A stretch of DNA of 64,000 nt, taken from positions 33,645,989-33,709,988 of the forward strand of contig OZ029915.1 in NCBI GenBank assembly GCA_964023275.1, read 5' to 3'. Position 1 is the stretch's first letter, and each line of letters opens with the position of its first letter. The notes under the pieces were generated by a model. The model searched no databases, was not told the origin of the DNA, and saw only the letters and a program-made list of their open reading frames with translations. This document shows positions 20,142-32,034 of the stretch, in pieces. A program made the translations under genes and the position numbers. This DNA comes from Norana najaformis (lineage: Eukaryota; Annelida; Clitellata; Crassiclitellata; Hormogastridae).

Positions 20142-21749
20142 CGACGATCAAAGTCGCCTGACAGCACCACGGACTGCTGTGGCTGCAAGGGCTTCATCGG
20201 GAGCCGCATCTCAAGGATGCTGGAGCTGCAGATTTTAATGACAGTCGGCGTTATCGAGCTTAGTCGCAGATGTCGGTTATCACTCGGCCTTTGCGACAGG
20301 CGCCGGTTGCTGTTGACGACCTGATAGCCCAACTGGTCCTCTTGTGACAATGCATCAAGTTCTACGAGCCAACATCAAGGAGGCACAGGAGCACTCTAAT
20401 GCACTTCATCAGGTGCCAAACGATTATGTCTCGCTTCGCCTCTTTCGATTTATTTATGCAGTCCTTTCATCCTTTCGTCCTTTTATGCAGTCCTTTCATC
20501 TTTTTCATTCGAAAACTTGCCAGTATATGGTTCTTACTTTCAGAATCGTCTGTTCTGTTCGGTTTCCCTAACAGTTACTTTAATGTGTCGACGTATTGTG
20601 CAAGTGGAATGTACACGAGGGAATGGCTGAAAATGGAACAGCAAGACAATGACAGCTCTGGGCAGATGAAAGAAATGAAATAAAAGGAGTAAGAAGCGAC
20701 TAGAGAAGAGGAGGATTGGTTGCTAGAAGAACACTTTAGTCATGATTGAAAAACTTGCAACAGCAGAAAGAGGAAACGTGCACAACAGAAAGACATCAAA
20801 GAGCAAGATTTTATTGCGAAATTAACAATTTGCTATGGTTCTATTTTCAGTTAAAATTTAGTGTCCGCCAGTAAATAGGCAAATAAGAAAACAGGCAAAT
20901 AATCTATTAGGTTAACAGGGAAAAGGGATAATAGAATAATAAACAGGCCAACGAGTGTCAAATAAACATAAAGTCGCATAGTCGAATTAAACATGTTAGT
21001 CTATCTGCCTGTGATTGTGTCGCTTCTTCTACCTGTCAGCCCATCTTTCCCCGATGTTCTTCTTTACCGCCTTTCTGCGATATTCTCTCCGAATCTTTCT
21101 CCCAAAATCGATTTATTTTCTTTTTCGCCATTTTTAAACATTGCCTTCGAATTTTTCTTTCCCAAAAATCAATATTTCTTTTCACTCTATTATTTTCTAT
21201 AAAATTTCTATGGCGCATCGTGCGTTAAATCTCACTGGTTTAGTTATGTCTGCATGTCATGTATGCCTGTTTTCTTATCTGTCTGTCTTTCTATCTATCT
21301 CCAGCAGGTCTATTATGTCTGTATTTTGCAAATGATATTTTGCATCTATTCCTCTGTCTGTTTCAGAAACAGACAGACCATTATTTCTGTCGGCAAAGTT
21401 AGAGTTATGCATATTTGTAATGCCAAACAGAAAACACTTGCTCACTTTAGACGGAGCCTATAGCTGGATAAACGATTCTATTATGGCATTTAATGGAAAT
21501 GCAGTCATTGAAGGCTGAAGTGCAAAGCGTCACGAACGAAGATTTCCCAACCGCGAGTAGACTGAATTCGCAATACTATTTCCGTTCATGACAAAATGCC
21601 AAGCTGAAGAATCGACGCAACAGTTTCCTGTGATTGGCTTATCTCTTGCAGGATCCTTAGAAAATTATTTTGCAATTGGTTATATCTTAATATAGCACCC
21701 GAATAAATAGACAATAAATGGATCGGGAGCTATGCAGGAGCGTACGTTC
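20142..21749. other. unassigned stretch
   Basis: CT-rich low complexity continues around 21000-21300. Frames such as 20344-20683 have no recognisable domain. Confidence 0.4.
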
Positions 21750-22450
21750 TAGTTTAGCCAGAGGGATTCAGTACCTGGATAAAAAATGAGGGTTCTGCGA
21801 GACAATAGCGTAACTATGGGCTCGCAGGGCCCACAACTAAGGGGAGGCCGGGTCCGAGTGTAAAAAGAAGGGGGCCCGCTCAGAGCCTAATAAAGTAGGA
21901 ACTGTTGAAATTTGTCATATGTAATCTGCAAGAGGGCACGAAGTGTGGAGTTAGGCCTACTCTACTTCGTGGACAACGAGCTCCCTAGCGACTACGGGGG
22001 CTAGGGAACTTCAGGAGCTCCCCAGCGGGATCAGGGGTGGAGCCCCGTAAGCCATCGCCTTTTAAAGCATTCAATATGAAATTTAACACATTTGGGCTAG
22101 TTGTTTATGCGACTTTTTCTAGTCAGAGGTCAGTACCTGGATGAAAATTAAGAGGGTCGGAAAAAGTATTGCGAGTGCTGATGGCGCAAAGCCCCTAACG
22201 AATAGAAGGCCTCAAGAGCGTCGTAAAGGCTTCGGGCGGAGTGCCGCAAGCAAAAGCATTTTGCCGAAGTAAAACAGGACAGGAATCAAGTACGTGAATC
22301 GGAAAATGCTGTTTTTTGCATGACACTCGTTTCCGTCAACGGAGCAAAGTCAAGAGTCACTAATCGGGGTGAGGGGTACAGCTACAAAAATCCCATTGGA
22401 TCTAAACGAACCCCAAGGTCTATAGTATTTGTGTCGGGAGAGTCCAGAAC
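21750..22450. repeat. degenerate three-module direct repeat
   Basis: The motif CAGTACCTGGAT(G)AAAA recurs at about 21769 and 22129 and more weakly at about 22287. Each is followed by GGAGCCCCGTAAGC or GGAGTGCCGCAAGC style blocks. This looks like an old, duplicated repeat of unknown family. Confidence 0.35.
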
Positions 22451-23929
22451 CTAGGCCCTCCGGCCAGATATGCAATTCTACATGAAGAATAGACTCTAAA
22501 CAGCACTTTGAAAGCTAGTAGTCAACCAGTTAGCATAAGTCCATAGACAGCTTTCTGTTACTATAAATTTATGAGCTATCCGTATTCAATAAGGTGCAAG
22601 GTGTAATATTATGCCTAAATACTGCATTAATTATTTTCAATTCAGCAGTGTATGCTGCTTTTGTGAAAAGTTTGATAATACAGACCATTCCTAAGTCAAA
22701 CGTATTTTGCCATCTGTCATTCTTTGCATCATGACCTGACATTGATTTGCATTAATACAGAACTACTGCACTGCAAAATTCTGCAAAGAGTACTCATCAT
22801 AGAGACCATACTTTGCATATTCGGGTTTCCGTTAATACATAATCTTTCTGATGTTGTCCCAAGACTTTCCAAGCGGCTTTGCTCACCACCATAGAGCCAG
22901 CGATCGAAATTTGTTGTCTGGGATTTATTTCTTCAGGACGTTTTGCTTCTGAATGCCTTGCACTTGATGACACTAAAAAGGTAATTTTAGACGATTGGTC
23001 GATTTGTATGACTCAATCGCGTGCGCAGACGTCGGCGACTGCCGCGTGTCACTGTCCCTGTGTCTACAATTATTATTCTTCGTCGTTCTTAAAAGTTACA
23101 CCCCTTACTTTGAAGTGACGTTCGATGAATGGATTGTGAAACCTTAGGAGACGATCGATCTAGTCGTCTAATTCGAATAGGAACGGAAACCTTAAATATG
23201 ACTCACACGCAGAAGTAAATTGCCACCAATCGAATGTCACAGACTGAAGTCTAAGAAGTGCCACCCTAGACTGTCATGGTCTCAGCGTCTTATGTCTTCA
23301 GTCTCACTTCCGGCATACGCTTTAAAAATCATACCTGCAGCTGAGCCGAACAAGCACTAGAACTATGATTAGAACCCTCACAACCATAAACTGTCGGGGG
23401 CGGGGGTAAGGGACATTCATTGTCGCCCGCCGCCATACAGTTTTGCCTAATTGCTACAAAAGGCTACAATAATGTCTGACTATAGGTTACAGTGATTGTG
23501 CTAAATTAGTAGATAGTTGTTGTCTATGAACATTTGCTACCATAGTGTCTGGTTCTGATGTTTTGAGAGATAACTTTTAGTGGCTGAGATCAGCATATCT
23601 AGTTTACGCTATAGACTTCACCAAGCATATGAAATAAACCGCTATACCCTGTATGAATTATGATGACTGCAATAGGGAGGTTAAATATTAAAGGTTTAAT
23701 ATTAGGGGCAGAATTAGCTTGAGCTCCTCAATTTGCTCCTATCTCAGTTTCACAGGCGACTGAAGTCTGTCTTATTTGACAGTGGTGTCACTGGTCTGAG
23801 TCGAGTCTTTAAAAATGTCAAATTACAATTACAATTGCAAACGGAGGACTGGTCGGTGTGCATGTAATAGACAGGGGCGAAGCAACATGGTGCTTAAAGA
23901 TGCTGATAATGGTAATGCTGATACACATA
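22451..23929. other. unassigned stretch
   Basis: No gene recognised. A small retroposon-like (ATTACAATTACAATTG) tail sits at about 23819-23840. Confidence 0.4.
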
Positions 23930-24080
23930 TACCGTCAACAGGAATGTAGTCTTGGTTTCCGTGTCTTGGTCTCGAGACTTACGTAGGATCTCGTCTCGGT
24001 CTTGTCTCGGTCTCAGGTTTCTTCTCAGTCTCGAGGCAGATTGTCTCGCGTCTCGTCTTGGTCTCGCCTGTGAAGAACAG
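23930..24080. repeat. degenerate (GTCTCG)n minisatellite
   Basis: GTCTCG and GTCTTG variants recur about 15 times. Confidence 0.7.
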
Positions 24081-24539
24081 CACTGCATTTGACAAATTAC
24101 CGAAAAGAATGGAGATCATTTATTCGCACCCATCGCCTTAAAACGGCTGATGATGACGACGACGACGATGATTAACTAAGTTGCTTTGCAAGACTGGAGA
24201 TAACTAAAGTAACTAACGCAACATAATTGCAACCGTCATAAATAGATACCAAGCAATTTATCAAAATATGAACACAGCAAAACCTACTAAAGAGGCAGTC
24301 AACGTTCTCGAGCAGACCCGCTATTGAGCTTGACTTTACCTGCCTTTCGATTTTGTAATTGTAATTGTAATAGTAATCACGACAATTTATGCAGCAGCGT
24401 CAGGAGCAAGCAACTTCAAAGGTGCTTTACAATGTCAAATGACGGTGCGCACAAGATTCCAACAATAACTGATAAATGGTTGATGTACAAAAAACAAAAT
24501 CAGATGCTGATACTAGAGTTAGACAGTAAACAGAAAATT
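24081..24539. other. unassigned stretch with retroposon tail
   Basis: A (GTAATT)n tail at about 24354-24378 follows TGCCTTTCGATTTT, echoing the LINE 3'-UTR family. The 77-codon frame at 24324-24557 is not convincing. Confidence 0.4.
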
Positions 24540-24850
24540 TTAGTTGTTAATAGATAATAGATTGGATCTCAAAAGTCTCTTTAAAACAAAAACATTTTCG
24601 GCTTCTTGGATGGCTACAGGAAGACTGTTCCAGGCATGCGGACGGGCGACTCTAAAGGCACGATCACCAATTCTAGGCTTAGTTGCCGGTATGTATACCT
24701 GAGAATGACCTTGATGATCGGATCTGGAATAGGGTAGGATCGTCAGACAGCAACTTGGTGCTGTCGGTAAGATAGCTTGATGCACGACTGTGAAGGCATT
24801 TGTACATAAGAAGACAAAGTTTATATCTGACACGTTCGCCGATCTTCAAC
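24540..24850 (-). pseudogene. LINE ORF2 C-terminal fragment
   Basis: The clearest LINE C-terminus in the window. The minus strand reads GDRAFRVARPHAWNSLPVAI followed by a short linker and FVLKRLLRSNLL. Upstream, in a neighbouring frame, LCLLMYKCLHSRASSYLTD corresponds to the preceding conserved block, so one frameshift separates the two parts. Confidence 0.8.
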
Positions 24851-24904
24851 AAGTGAAGCTGGTCCTGCAGCAGAGGCGTGATGTGATCGAGGCGAGCAGC
24901 AGCA

Positions 24905-25020
24905 TTAATGACTGCCTGTAACCGAATTTTGTTTTGACTGAGCGCCTGTGCATATGCTGGTTTACGCTACTTTGCTTTCCTTGGGCGCCGTAGAAACTAG
25001 AAATCTCGAGGTTACGTTTG
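24905..25020 (+). mobile_element. LINE 3'-UTR fragment
   Basis: TTTTGTTTTGACTGAGCGCC, then TGTGCATATGCTGG and TTGGGCGCCGTAGAAAC, the same tail as 8231-8565. It lies just downstream of the opposite-strand LINE fragment. Confidence 0.65.
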
Positions 25021-25210
25021 CGATATTTGAGTCTGTTACACTAGGTCCCTCAGACCCTAGTTTCTTTGAGTAAACATTGCAAAGTAAGTAAGTACTCTTC
25101 AGCTGTAGGCCTAAATTACAGCAGTAACAAAACTTCTCGGACGTCTCGGATTCATTCGCGACTCTTCCACATGTAAGATGCCGAAAACAATTCAAAGTCT
25201 ACATTACAAT

Positions 25211-25224
25211 CGTCGTCGTCGTCG

Positions 25225-25267
<43 letters not shown>

Positions 25268-25268
25268 T
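25211..25268. repeat. (CGT)n/(CAT)n microsatellite
   Basis: Five CGT units followed by about fourteen CAT units. His runs in the plus frame are artefacts. Confidence 0.95.
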
Positions 25269-25283
25269 ATCATTCCCTTCTTC

Positions 25284-25475
25284 CGCTTATATCTCATTCC
25301 GCCCCAATCCCAGACATCACCCACTGTAGCTGCCACGCTGTCTCTCTGCCTAACTTTTGGATCTTGACCTGGAACCGAACCCTTTTTGCCTATCGATTTT
25401 GTTTTGACTGTGTGCCTGCGAATGAGCTGGTTTCCGTGACGTGGCTTTTGTTGGGCGCTGTAGAAATCTCGGGAT
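25284..25475 (+). mobile_element. LINE 3'-UTR fragment
   Basis: The best-preserved copy of this 3' UTR: TATCGATTTTGTTTTGACTG, GAATGAGCTGGTTTCCGTGA, GTTGGGCGCTGTAGAAATCT, GGGATTACAAT. Confidence 0.75.
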
Positions 25476-25939
25476 TACAATATCATCAACATCATCTTCA
25501 TCATCGCCGTCGTCATCATCATCATTATCACCTGTTTATCATAATTCACAAGGCTGATAATCATTAGTCTTGATCGCTTTCTCCCTCCGCTTACCTCTGC
25601 CGCTGTCACCAGCCTCCCTCCCCTCACTCGACTAACTGCAGCCTCCGTACCTTCGTGTTTCAGACAGGTCCCCTCCCCGATCAGATCAATATCGCCTTCT
25701 ACCTGTGTCCGTGCATGCGTCAGAAGTCAGACAACAGGCAGACACACCACCCCAGCGGCTGCTGCAAACGAGAACCCCCTCCTCCTCCTCCTCCTCCATC
25801 TCCTCATCTTTCTCCTATTGCTGGTTCTTCTTCCTCCTTCTGCCCAGTCCTCCTTATCCTGCTTCTACTCTCCCTCTCTCTCTCCATCATCTGCTCCAAC
25901 TGAACCTTCATGCTGCTTTCTCCTCAGCAGCCCATCGCG
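25476..25939. other. CT-rich stretch
   Basis: CCTCCT and ATCATC simple sequence; frames across 25655-25903 are compositional. Confidence 0.45.
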
Positions 25940-26376
25940 TCTGTCTGTCGGACATTGGTGCCTGCTGGCGTGGATGCGCCACAATTGAGATAAATATAGC
26001 AGCCGACGCCGTGGCCTGCATTCGCGCATGCGCCGCCGCCCCTGCCTCGTACGGCGCATGCGTGTCCACACGTGCCATTCCGCCAGACGATCGGATCAAG
26101 TCGTTTGGACATGCATGGGTTCGACGCTTGATGACGAGTAATGCTTTTTTCGTCTAGGCCTATAGGAAATTGCTTGACCGGTCCATCGCAGCTGTAGGTC
26201 TATCTGATGGATCGGCGATAGTCACGTGCGTGTCAGGACGACAGCTAATGACAAAGCTGACCACCAGGCGTCGGTAATTGGGCGCTGGATCCGTTAAAAT
26301 TGCAGCCTCTACGGACTATACTTAGCGGAGGATCACCGTAACTACTTAAGAAGCGGCGCCTGTTGGAGAGGTGAGT
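25940..26376 (+). promoter_or_regulatory. candidate CpG-rich promoter and non-coding first exon
   Basis: CpG density rises sharply here. Two NRF1-like sites lie 30 bp apart: CGCGCATGCGCC at 26023-26034 and GGCGCATGCGTG at 26053-26064. About 310 bp further on, GAGAG/GTGAGTAAAT places a consensus splice donor at 26371. Together they resemble a housekeeping-type promoter with a 5'-UTR exon transcribed rightward. No downstream exon is identified, so this is inference. Confidence 0.35.
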
Positions 26377-26555
26377 AAATGCAATTATCCTCGGCTAGAC
26401 TTCTTGTCCTCTCCTTTCCTCTCATTTCACTCCATTTCATGCGCTGTTATGCACACGTATCACTGTCGTCTCTGTTTCAGCGATGGTTTGCCTCTGGGAA
26501 AACGATTTCAGAGGTTGACATACTTTGCTAACATAGCGTGAAAGACACTGCTTCA

Positions 26556-26560
26556 GCACA

Positions 26561-26591
<31 letters not shown>

Positions 26592-26826
26592 CAGACACAG
26601 ACAGACACAGACACAAACACAGTCAGAGACAGATATAAAGACGGAGAGAGACAGACAGAGAGAGACAGAGGCAGAGAGAGACAAAGACAGAGAGAAAGAG
26701 ACAGAGACAGAGACAGAAAGAGACAGAAAGAGACAGAAAGAGACAGAGACCGACAGACAGACAGACAGAGACAGACAGAGACAGAAAGAGACAGACAGAG
26801 AGACGGAGACGGAGACAGAGACAGAT
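26556..26826. repeat. (GACA)n/(GAGACA)n microsatellite
   Basis: About 270 bp of CAGACAGA grading into GAGACAGA variants. Frames on both strands are repeat translation. Confidence 0.95.
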
Positions 26827-27369
26827 GAGTTATCAGCTTTGGTTTGGCTTTACGGAATACGCCTTCCTTTGTCCTCAAATAGTTTAATTCTGCTTTCTTG
26901 CCACAGAATTGTCATCAGAGCTGAAACAATTTCGCGTATGTCTCTCATCCACAAGTTGATTTACCACAAACTGCGATATTGTTCATCAAAAACTTCTCTG
27001 AGCGGCTACTTTTCAAAACCTGTATGCTTTATGTAAGAAACAACTTTAACTTGGCATCTACCGTTTTGGAAGAGCTCTCTTCTACCAACGGAATAGTATT
27101 CTGACCCTTTTTTGTCTTCCTTTTCGAGAAGATGGAAAGAACTCTTCTGAAATAAAGCCATTTTATATAGTAAACATACTGAATCATCGCCCTCACTGTC
27201 ATCAGAAACATGTGACAATGGCGAAACTTATGGTGAGGCGATTCTTGCAGCTATCGGTAAACGGCAAGTTGATGAAAAGGGCGATTTTATATGACCTATC
27301 GATGAATGTTGTGCTCCACGTTGCCTATTTGTCAACGTCAAACCCAGCGCCCTACTAGCTATCAGACCA
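26827..27369. other. unassigned stretch
   Basis: No gene or repeat recognised. Confidence 0.4.
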
Positions 27370-27590
27370 GAGCTCGTAATCGTAATCGTAATCGTAAACT
27401 CTGAACAACTGCTTTAAAGCTAAACGCAGGACACCGGCTTATTCACTAGCATCGACGTCAAGTCAGTAAGGTTGTCCAAAGATACCATGTCAAGAAACAA
27501 ACCCGGTTGCCAGAAGACCACAGAGAGAAGGGGAGAGGAGCTGTTAGGATGGGTTGTGTTTAAGCTGAGAGAAATGGGACTTGGCTGGAA
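27370..27590 (-). mobile_element. LINE/SINE 3'-tail fragment
   Basis: A minus-strand copy of the family at 3736-3915, ending in three clean GATTAC units (27377-27400). Shared blocks include TTGACATGGTA, TGACTTGACG, GTGAATAAGCCGG and TGCGTTTAGCTTTAAAG. Confidence 0.6.
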
Positions 27591-28365
27591 CTAATCTTAG
27601 TAGTTTCTTCTGGTTTCGGAAGAGATTTAAAAATTTAGTAGTGTAGACTTACATGGGTGACGATCTGTATAATGCCATACCCCTAGTGCTCACTCAGTCT
27701 TCATTATTTCCTGGTCGGTAAATGAGAACTGACGCAAGTTGGAGGGGGGTAAGAGAGGTGCTGTTGTTTGATTGCTGCTGTTGTGTTTACACTTAGCCAA
27801 ATGATCCATCTACTTCGGAATCACACTTTGGACGAGTTTCCATAAAGGTGTGTAAAACATTGTAGCTTCTTGAGCCTTTTAACCTTTAAACTTTTACCAT
27901 TCACGCTGTAATAGATCTATAATGATTTTTCTCTGCTATAATAGATAGGCCCATAGTTTTGTTTCAGCCTTTTGCTATGGTCATGTCGCCTTATATTCAT
28001 GCTTTCATTACCTGCATTCTGACATTTTCCATCTTCGGTGTATTCTGGTCCATTGTTCAACCGTCGTGTGCCTTCCTTTATCTCGAAACAACTGTCACTT
28101 TTGTTTTCGCACCACTTCTTTCTCTGCCGTCTGAGCCTCACACCAAAAATTCTCTTACGCGCTGACTGCTAGTTTTGTTACGAGCCCAAATTAGGTTTCT
28201 GACTGACAGCAGTTTGTCTTGTCTGTCTGCCCGTCCGTTTATGTATCCGTCTGTCTGGTTGTCTCTGCCTGTCTGTCCGAAGGTGTCTTTTTCTCCTCTA
28301 TCCCTCGTGCTCTCACTAACTACTCATTTCACTCCCTCTATTATCTGCCTTACTCTGTCTCTGTT

Positions 28366-28398
<33 letters not shown>

Positions 28399-29379
28399 AT
28401 CTCTCTGATCTTTCATAACAAAATGTCTATTTATCACTCTCTATGTCTTACTCTGTCTTTGTCTTTCCCAATCTCTCTCGCTCTGCTTCTCTGTCTCATT
28501 CTTACTGTCTGTTTCTCTGTCTCCCACTCTATCTCTGTGTAAACACTCGAAAACGACACTGTAAATCTCGAGATAAGATCAGATCAGCCTCTGGAGGTCA
28601 GACTTTATTAGCATTCGCTTTATTTGCATTACTCGGAGAAGTGAATCTCATATCGCATTTACTGGCGTTACTGGTCCTGAAGATAGATGAATGGGAAAGG
28701 CGTACAAGAGTTTGAAATTAATTGAGAAGTGCAAGCTAAAGTTTCCTTGACTTTTTATTGAATTACATTTGCTATTGAGGTAAACTTTACATCTCCAGTA
28801 AATTCTTATCTTAGCTAATCTATTCTAACATAACCTATTCCAACGTAATCTAATCGAATCCAACACGGCCTAGTCTAGTCTGCTATTATATGATATGGAG
28901 TGGTGTGATCTAGAATGGTCTACACTATTATCAGAAATATTCTAGCATCACAAGCTATATTGTTGTTATTATTCCCCGTGTCGATAAAATTATCATTTAT
29001 AGGCCTATATGGTGATACATTACACTAGAAGTCAGTAGATTTGACTACATCGATTGGAATCATAAGACAATCCCGAGTGTAGTTCAGAATCAAAACAGTT
29101 AATAAGTAAATTGTGGACAGAACAAATGTCAGCAGCAAAAACAGTGCTAACTAAAACAGCTAAAGCACTCATGGCCTAAGATAGCATAGCATAAACAACG
29201 ACATCCCTATGGCAAATGTTAAATGGCTAATCGTAGCAACTGATGTTCTAGTATTCGCAGAACAAGATAATGTGTTGCATTTTTATTCTTGTCTTTGCTA
29301 ATTCGATTAATGTAAACCTGGTAATGCGCTGCTTAGTCAGCGAGTTTTGAATGTGCCTTTGCATAGAACCTTTCCATAA
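27591..29379. other. intergenic stretch with (TCTG)n
   Basis: 28216-28545 is pyrimidine-rich with a (TCTG)n core at about 28366-28400. 28800-28930 holds degenerate TCTAAC/TCTAAT units. No gene recognised. Confidence 0.45.
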
Positions 29380-29550
29380 GTTATTGGCTTCTTTATTAGT
29401 TTTTGCACGCGCTGATCACGTGCTGGCTGGCATGCACAGAACACATGGCGGGAACTATGTGATTGGCTGGCAGAACCCTGCGGGCAGGCGGGTTGACATC
29501 AGCCGTAATCATTGCTGACGCGTATTTCATCATGAACGCGCTCGCGCGGC
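29380..29550. promoter_or_regulatory. candidate promoter with E2F and CCAAT motifs
   Basis: Reverse CCAAT boxes (ATTGG at 29383-29387 and 29462-29466) flank a GGCGGGAA E2F-like site (29447-29454). A CACGTG E-box is at about 29418, and the segment is CpG-richer than its surroundings, ending in GAACGCGCTCGCGCGGCC. The motif set suits a cell-cycle-type promoter; direction and target gene are unknown. Confidence 0.3.
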
Positions 29551-29960
29551 CTGAGTTATGATAGAGGATTTTTGGAAACCCACTAATGGGTAATACAAGA
29601 AGGTTGTTCTAAACTATTTTGTAATGGTCCACTGTCTTGGCAGGAAAGGACCCATATAGAAGTGTGCGAAGATTTTGTAGCAGCGAGCGCGAAGATTTTT
29701 ATAGCACTGGTTTGCCGTGTTCTAACTTGAAAGTTTGAGTCACGAGTGTCGTTGATAGATTTGTGCGTTTAGAAAATGACTATTCAAGTACCGCTGCAAT
29801 TTAACTGTTCGAGTAATTATAACATATAAAATCAAAGACTGTATGTCTTTACTCGAGTTAACGCTAACCTACGACACGGGCGAGTCGACGGTTCGAAGCC
29901 CGATCGAGTGACACTTCAAAAATTGTCTACATCTTTGCTGCGAAATAACTTATTTTTATT
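29551..29960. other. unassigned stretch
   Basis: GGTTCGAAGCCCG at about 29890 resembles a tRNA T-arm but lacks a matching A box at the right distance. Confidence 0.35.
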
Positions 29961-29968
29961 AGTGTTGA

Positions 29969-30235
29969 CAGTGCTTTTTTCAGACGGAACGCTCTGGAAC
30001 GGCGTTCCGGCACCTTCTTTCGGCTAATAAAAAATAATTTGGTTTTTAATAAAATAATTGTGTTACTAAGTTATTTTAATTATATAATATAATGTAACTT
30101 ATTTTAATTCAATTTCAGCGTTTACAACTTTACACTGTTTTCGGTGTTTATTGATTGATAAAAATAATGAAATTTTAGCACAAAATTCCACAATTGTTCA
30201 GTTCCGGAACCCTTTTTTCTATAAAAAAAACACTG
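29969..30235. mobile_element. hAT-type non-autonomous transposon (267 bp)
   Basis: Ends are CAGTGCTTTTTTCAG and the inverse form (CTATAAAAAAAACACTG). A perfect 8-bp duplication AGTGTTGA lies at 29961-29968 and 30236-30243. Inside both ends a GTTCCGG/CCGGAAC block is also inverted. The interior is A/T-rich and non-coding. The 8-bp duplication and CAGTG ends fit hAT. Confidence 0.92.
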
Positions 30236-30243
30236 AGTGTTGA

Positions 30244-31138
30244 AAATCAATTGAAGTGTTATTGGTCTCTGTTTTACTTGTACAACTCCATTGTAAGCAT
30301 TTGCCCGGCGCGCTAAAATGTTAATGAAATTATCATCAATACGCTTATATAATATTTATTTTACACTCATTCATACTGATTGCAATTTGGCTATTCGTAT
30401 TTTTGCGTCAATGGTGTTTCTGGTTCGAGATTATTGCTAATGATTTATTAATATTTGTATTTCTATTGTTATTTGTGGCAGTATCAAGGCCCGCTATTGT
30501 TTTGTGAGTGTTCTTGGTTTTCGTTGTTTTTTTTTCGCAATTACGACGTTTGTTTTACGAGGGTCCACGTGCATTTCCCTCAAAGCGAACGACATCCCAG
30601 TTGACACTTTGATAAAGTGTTACTTCCTTACTTAACCGGCAACTCCCGGGGTTTTCCTGAGGGACTCATTGCACCCTCCTCCCACCAGAAATGCACAAAC
30701 GGCTGCGCCACCTGAAATACCTAACACGATAATGGCCTAATGGAAGACAAAAGACGAATACTCGCGCCCTTGATGGATGACTCCGTTCTTGCTTCGGCTT
30801 CTTTCCCGTCTCGCACGCCTGCGTTATAACTTCCACTTGCCGGTAACATCTGCCGCCGATTTATTACCGTCGCAGGGTGGCGCTAAGGTGATGCTAAGAG
30901 GATTATATGGCGGCAAGAAAGGAAGACGGTCGACCAGGCGACGACCGAGTCCCAGCTGGCCACGTCTACCGCGGCCGACTCTCAGTCCGGCTTTATTTAC
31001 CATTGGACGGATGCAGTGGCGCGCTGTCCTCCACTGGACGCTCGCTGACCGACCGACCGACCGACCGACCGGCTGGGCGGCCGGTGACCATTAAAGCATT
31101 AAGGGACGAAAGCTGTTGTGTTTCCGGTGGAAATGTCT
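30244..31138. other. intergenic stretch, CpG-rich at right
   Basis: 30760-31100 is GC-rich with a (CCGA)n run at about 31044-31070. A 105-codon frame at 30777-31094 is Arg/Pro/Leu-rich and not convincing. Confidence 0.4.
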
Positions 31139-31375
31139 ACTACATTTCTTCTTCTGCTCCTTCTCTTCTTTTTCCCCTGTTCTCCTCTTCCTCTTTCTTC
31201 TTCTTGCTGTTGTTCTCCTTCTTCCACTTCTTCTTTCATTCCTTTCTTCGCTTCTTCTTTTTCCACTTCTTTTTCTTCTTCTTTAACTTTGTTATCTTTT
31301 CTAACTTCTTCTTCTTCTTCTTGTTATTGTTTTGTTATTTTTCTTTCACTTCTTTTTCAAATTCCTATTTTTAAT
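31139..31375. repeat. polypyrimidine (CTT)n tract
   Basis: About 235 bp almost purely C/T on the plus strand, the strand-inverted counterpart in composition of 12118-12718. Confidence 0.85.
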
Positions 31376-31491
31376 CTTAGATCACACGATGACGACGTGA
31401 CGAAGAGAAATAGGCCAAAAGGTCGATTCCTTTTGTTCACTGCAATTAACTCCGCTCGTTGATGATTAAATAGCGTCCGAGTTTAGATCTT

Positions 31492-31842
31492 TCAAGCTCT
31501 CTCGACACATGAAGGCAAAGGTGGCCGCATATGACATCGTCTGTTCTCTGTAGCTGGAAGGTCTGCGTTCGATCGAATTACTTTGACTATGGACAAACAA
31601 TTCAGTAGTTCATACTGAGGATAAAGGCCATAGCTTTCAGAGTAGAAGGCTGTAGGACCGTCTGCGGTGGTAAGCGATTCAGCGAATGCCGTCACCATCG
31701 CTGGAGTCCAGGACAGCCTCCCGTTGTGATCGTCGCCTTTAGCTTGGTATTGCTGAGTTTCAGCTCCGCACCGGCCTACTCTCCTTTCTTCTTCATGATA
31801 AGGGCAACCTGTCATTTTGTCATCACGAGTTTGTCCTTCCAT
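31492..31842 (-). pseudogene. possible Ty3/gypsy-like pol remnant
   Basis: A 116-codon minus-strand frame contains LSWTPAMVTAFAESL. This resembles the W-T-x-x-x-x-x-A-F segment near the RT/RNase H junction of Ty3/gypsy polyproteins. Only this block is persuasive; the rest does not align by eye. If right, it is a short decayed fragment. Confidence 0.3.
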
Positions 31843-32034
31843 GAAGCAGTCCAGATGTCAGCCTTATTGTGACATCAACACCATCAGTGGGCAGCCCTTG
31901 CCAGTGTCGCCTTTTGCCCTTCGTTGAGGGTTAACTGAATGTGACATACGCCGACTTTGTACTCGTTCAGATTTCAGAATCCACGTCGATGTTGAACGGT
32001 CGCCTTTCTACATGTAAATGCGAACCCGTGCGGC

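Noticed and set aside
28608-28645. FALFALLGEV in one frame, FALFALLGKV at 39198-39227, with mostly synonymous differences
   Set aside because: Nine of ten hydrophobic residues can match by chance across all frames of a 64-kb window, and the flanks do not align.
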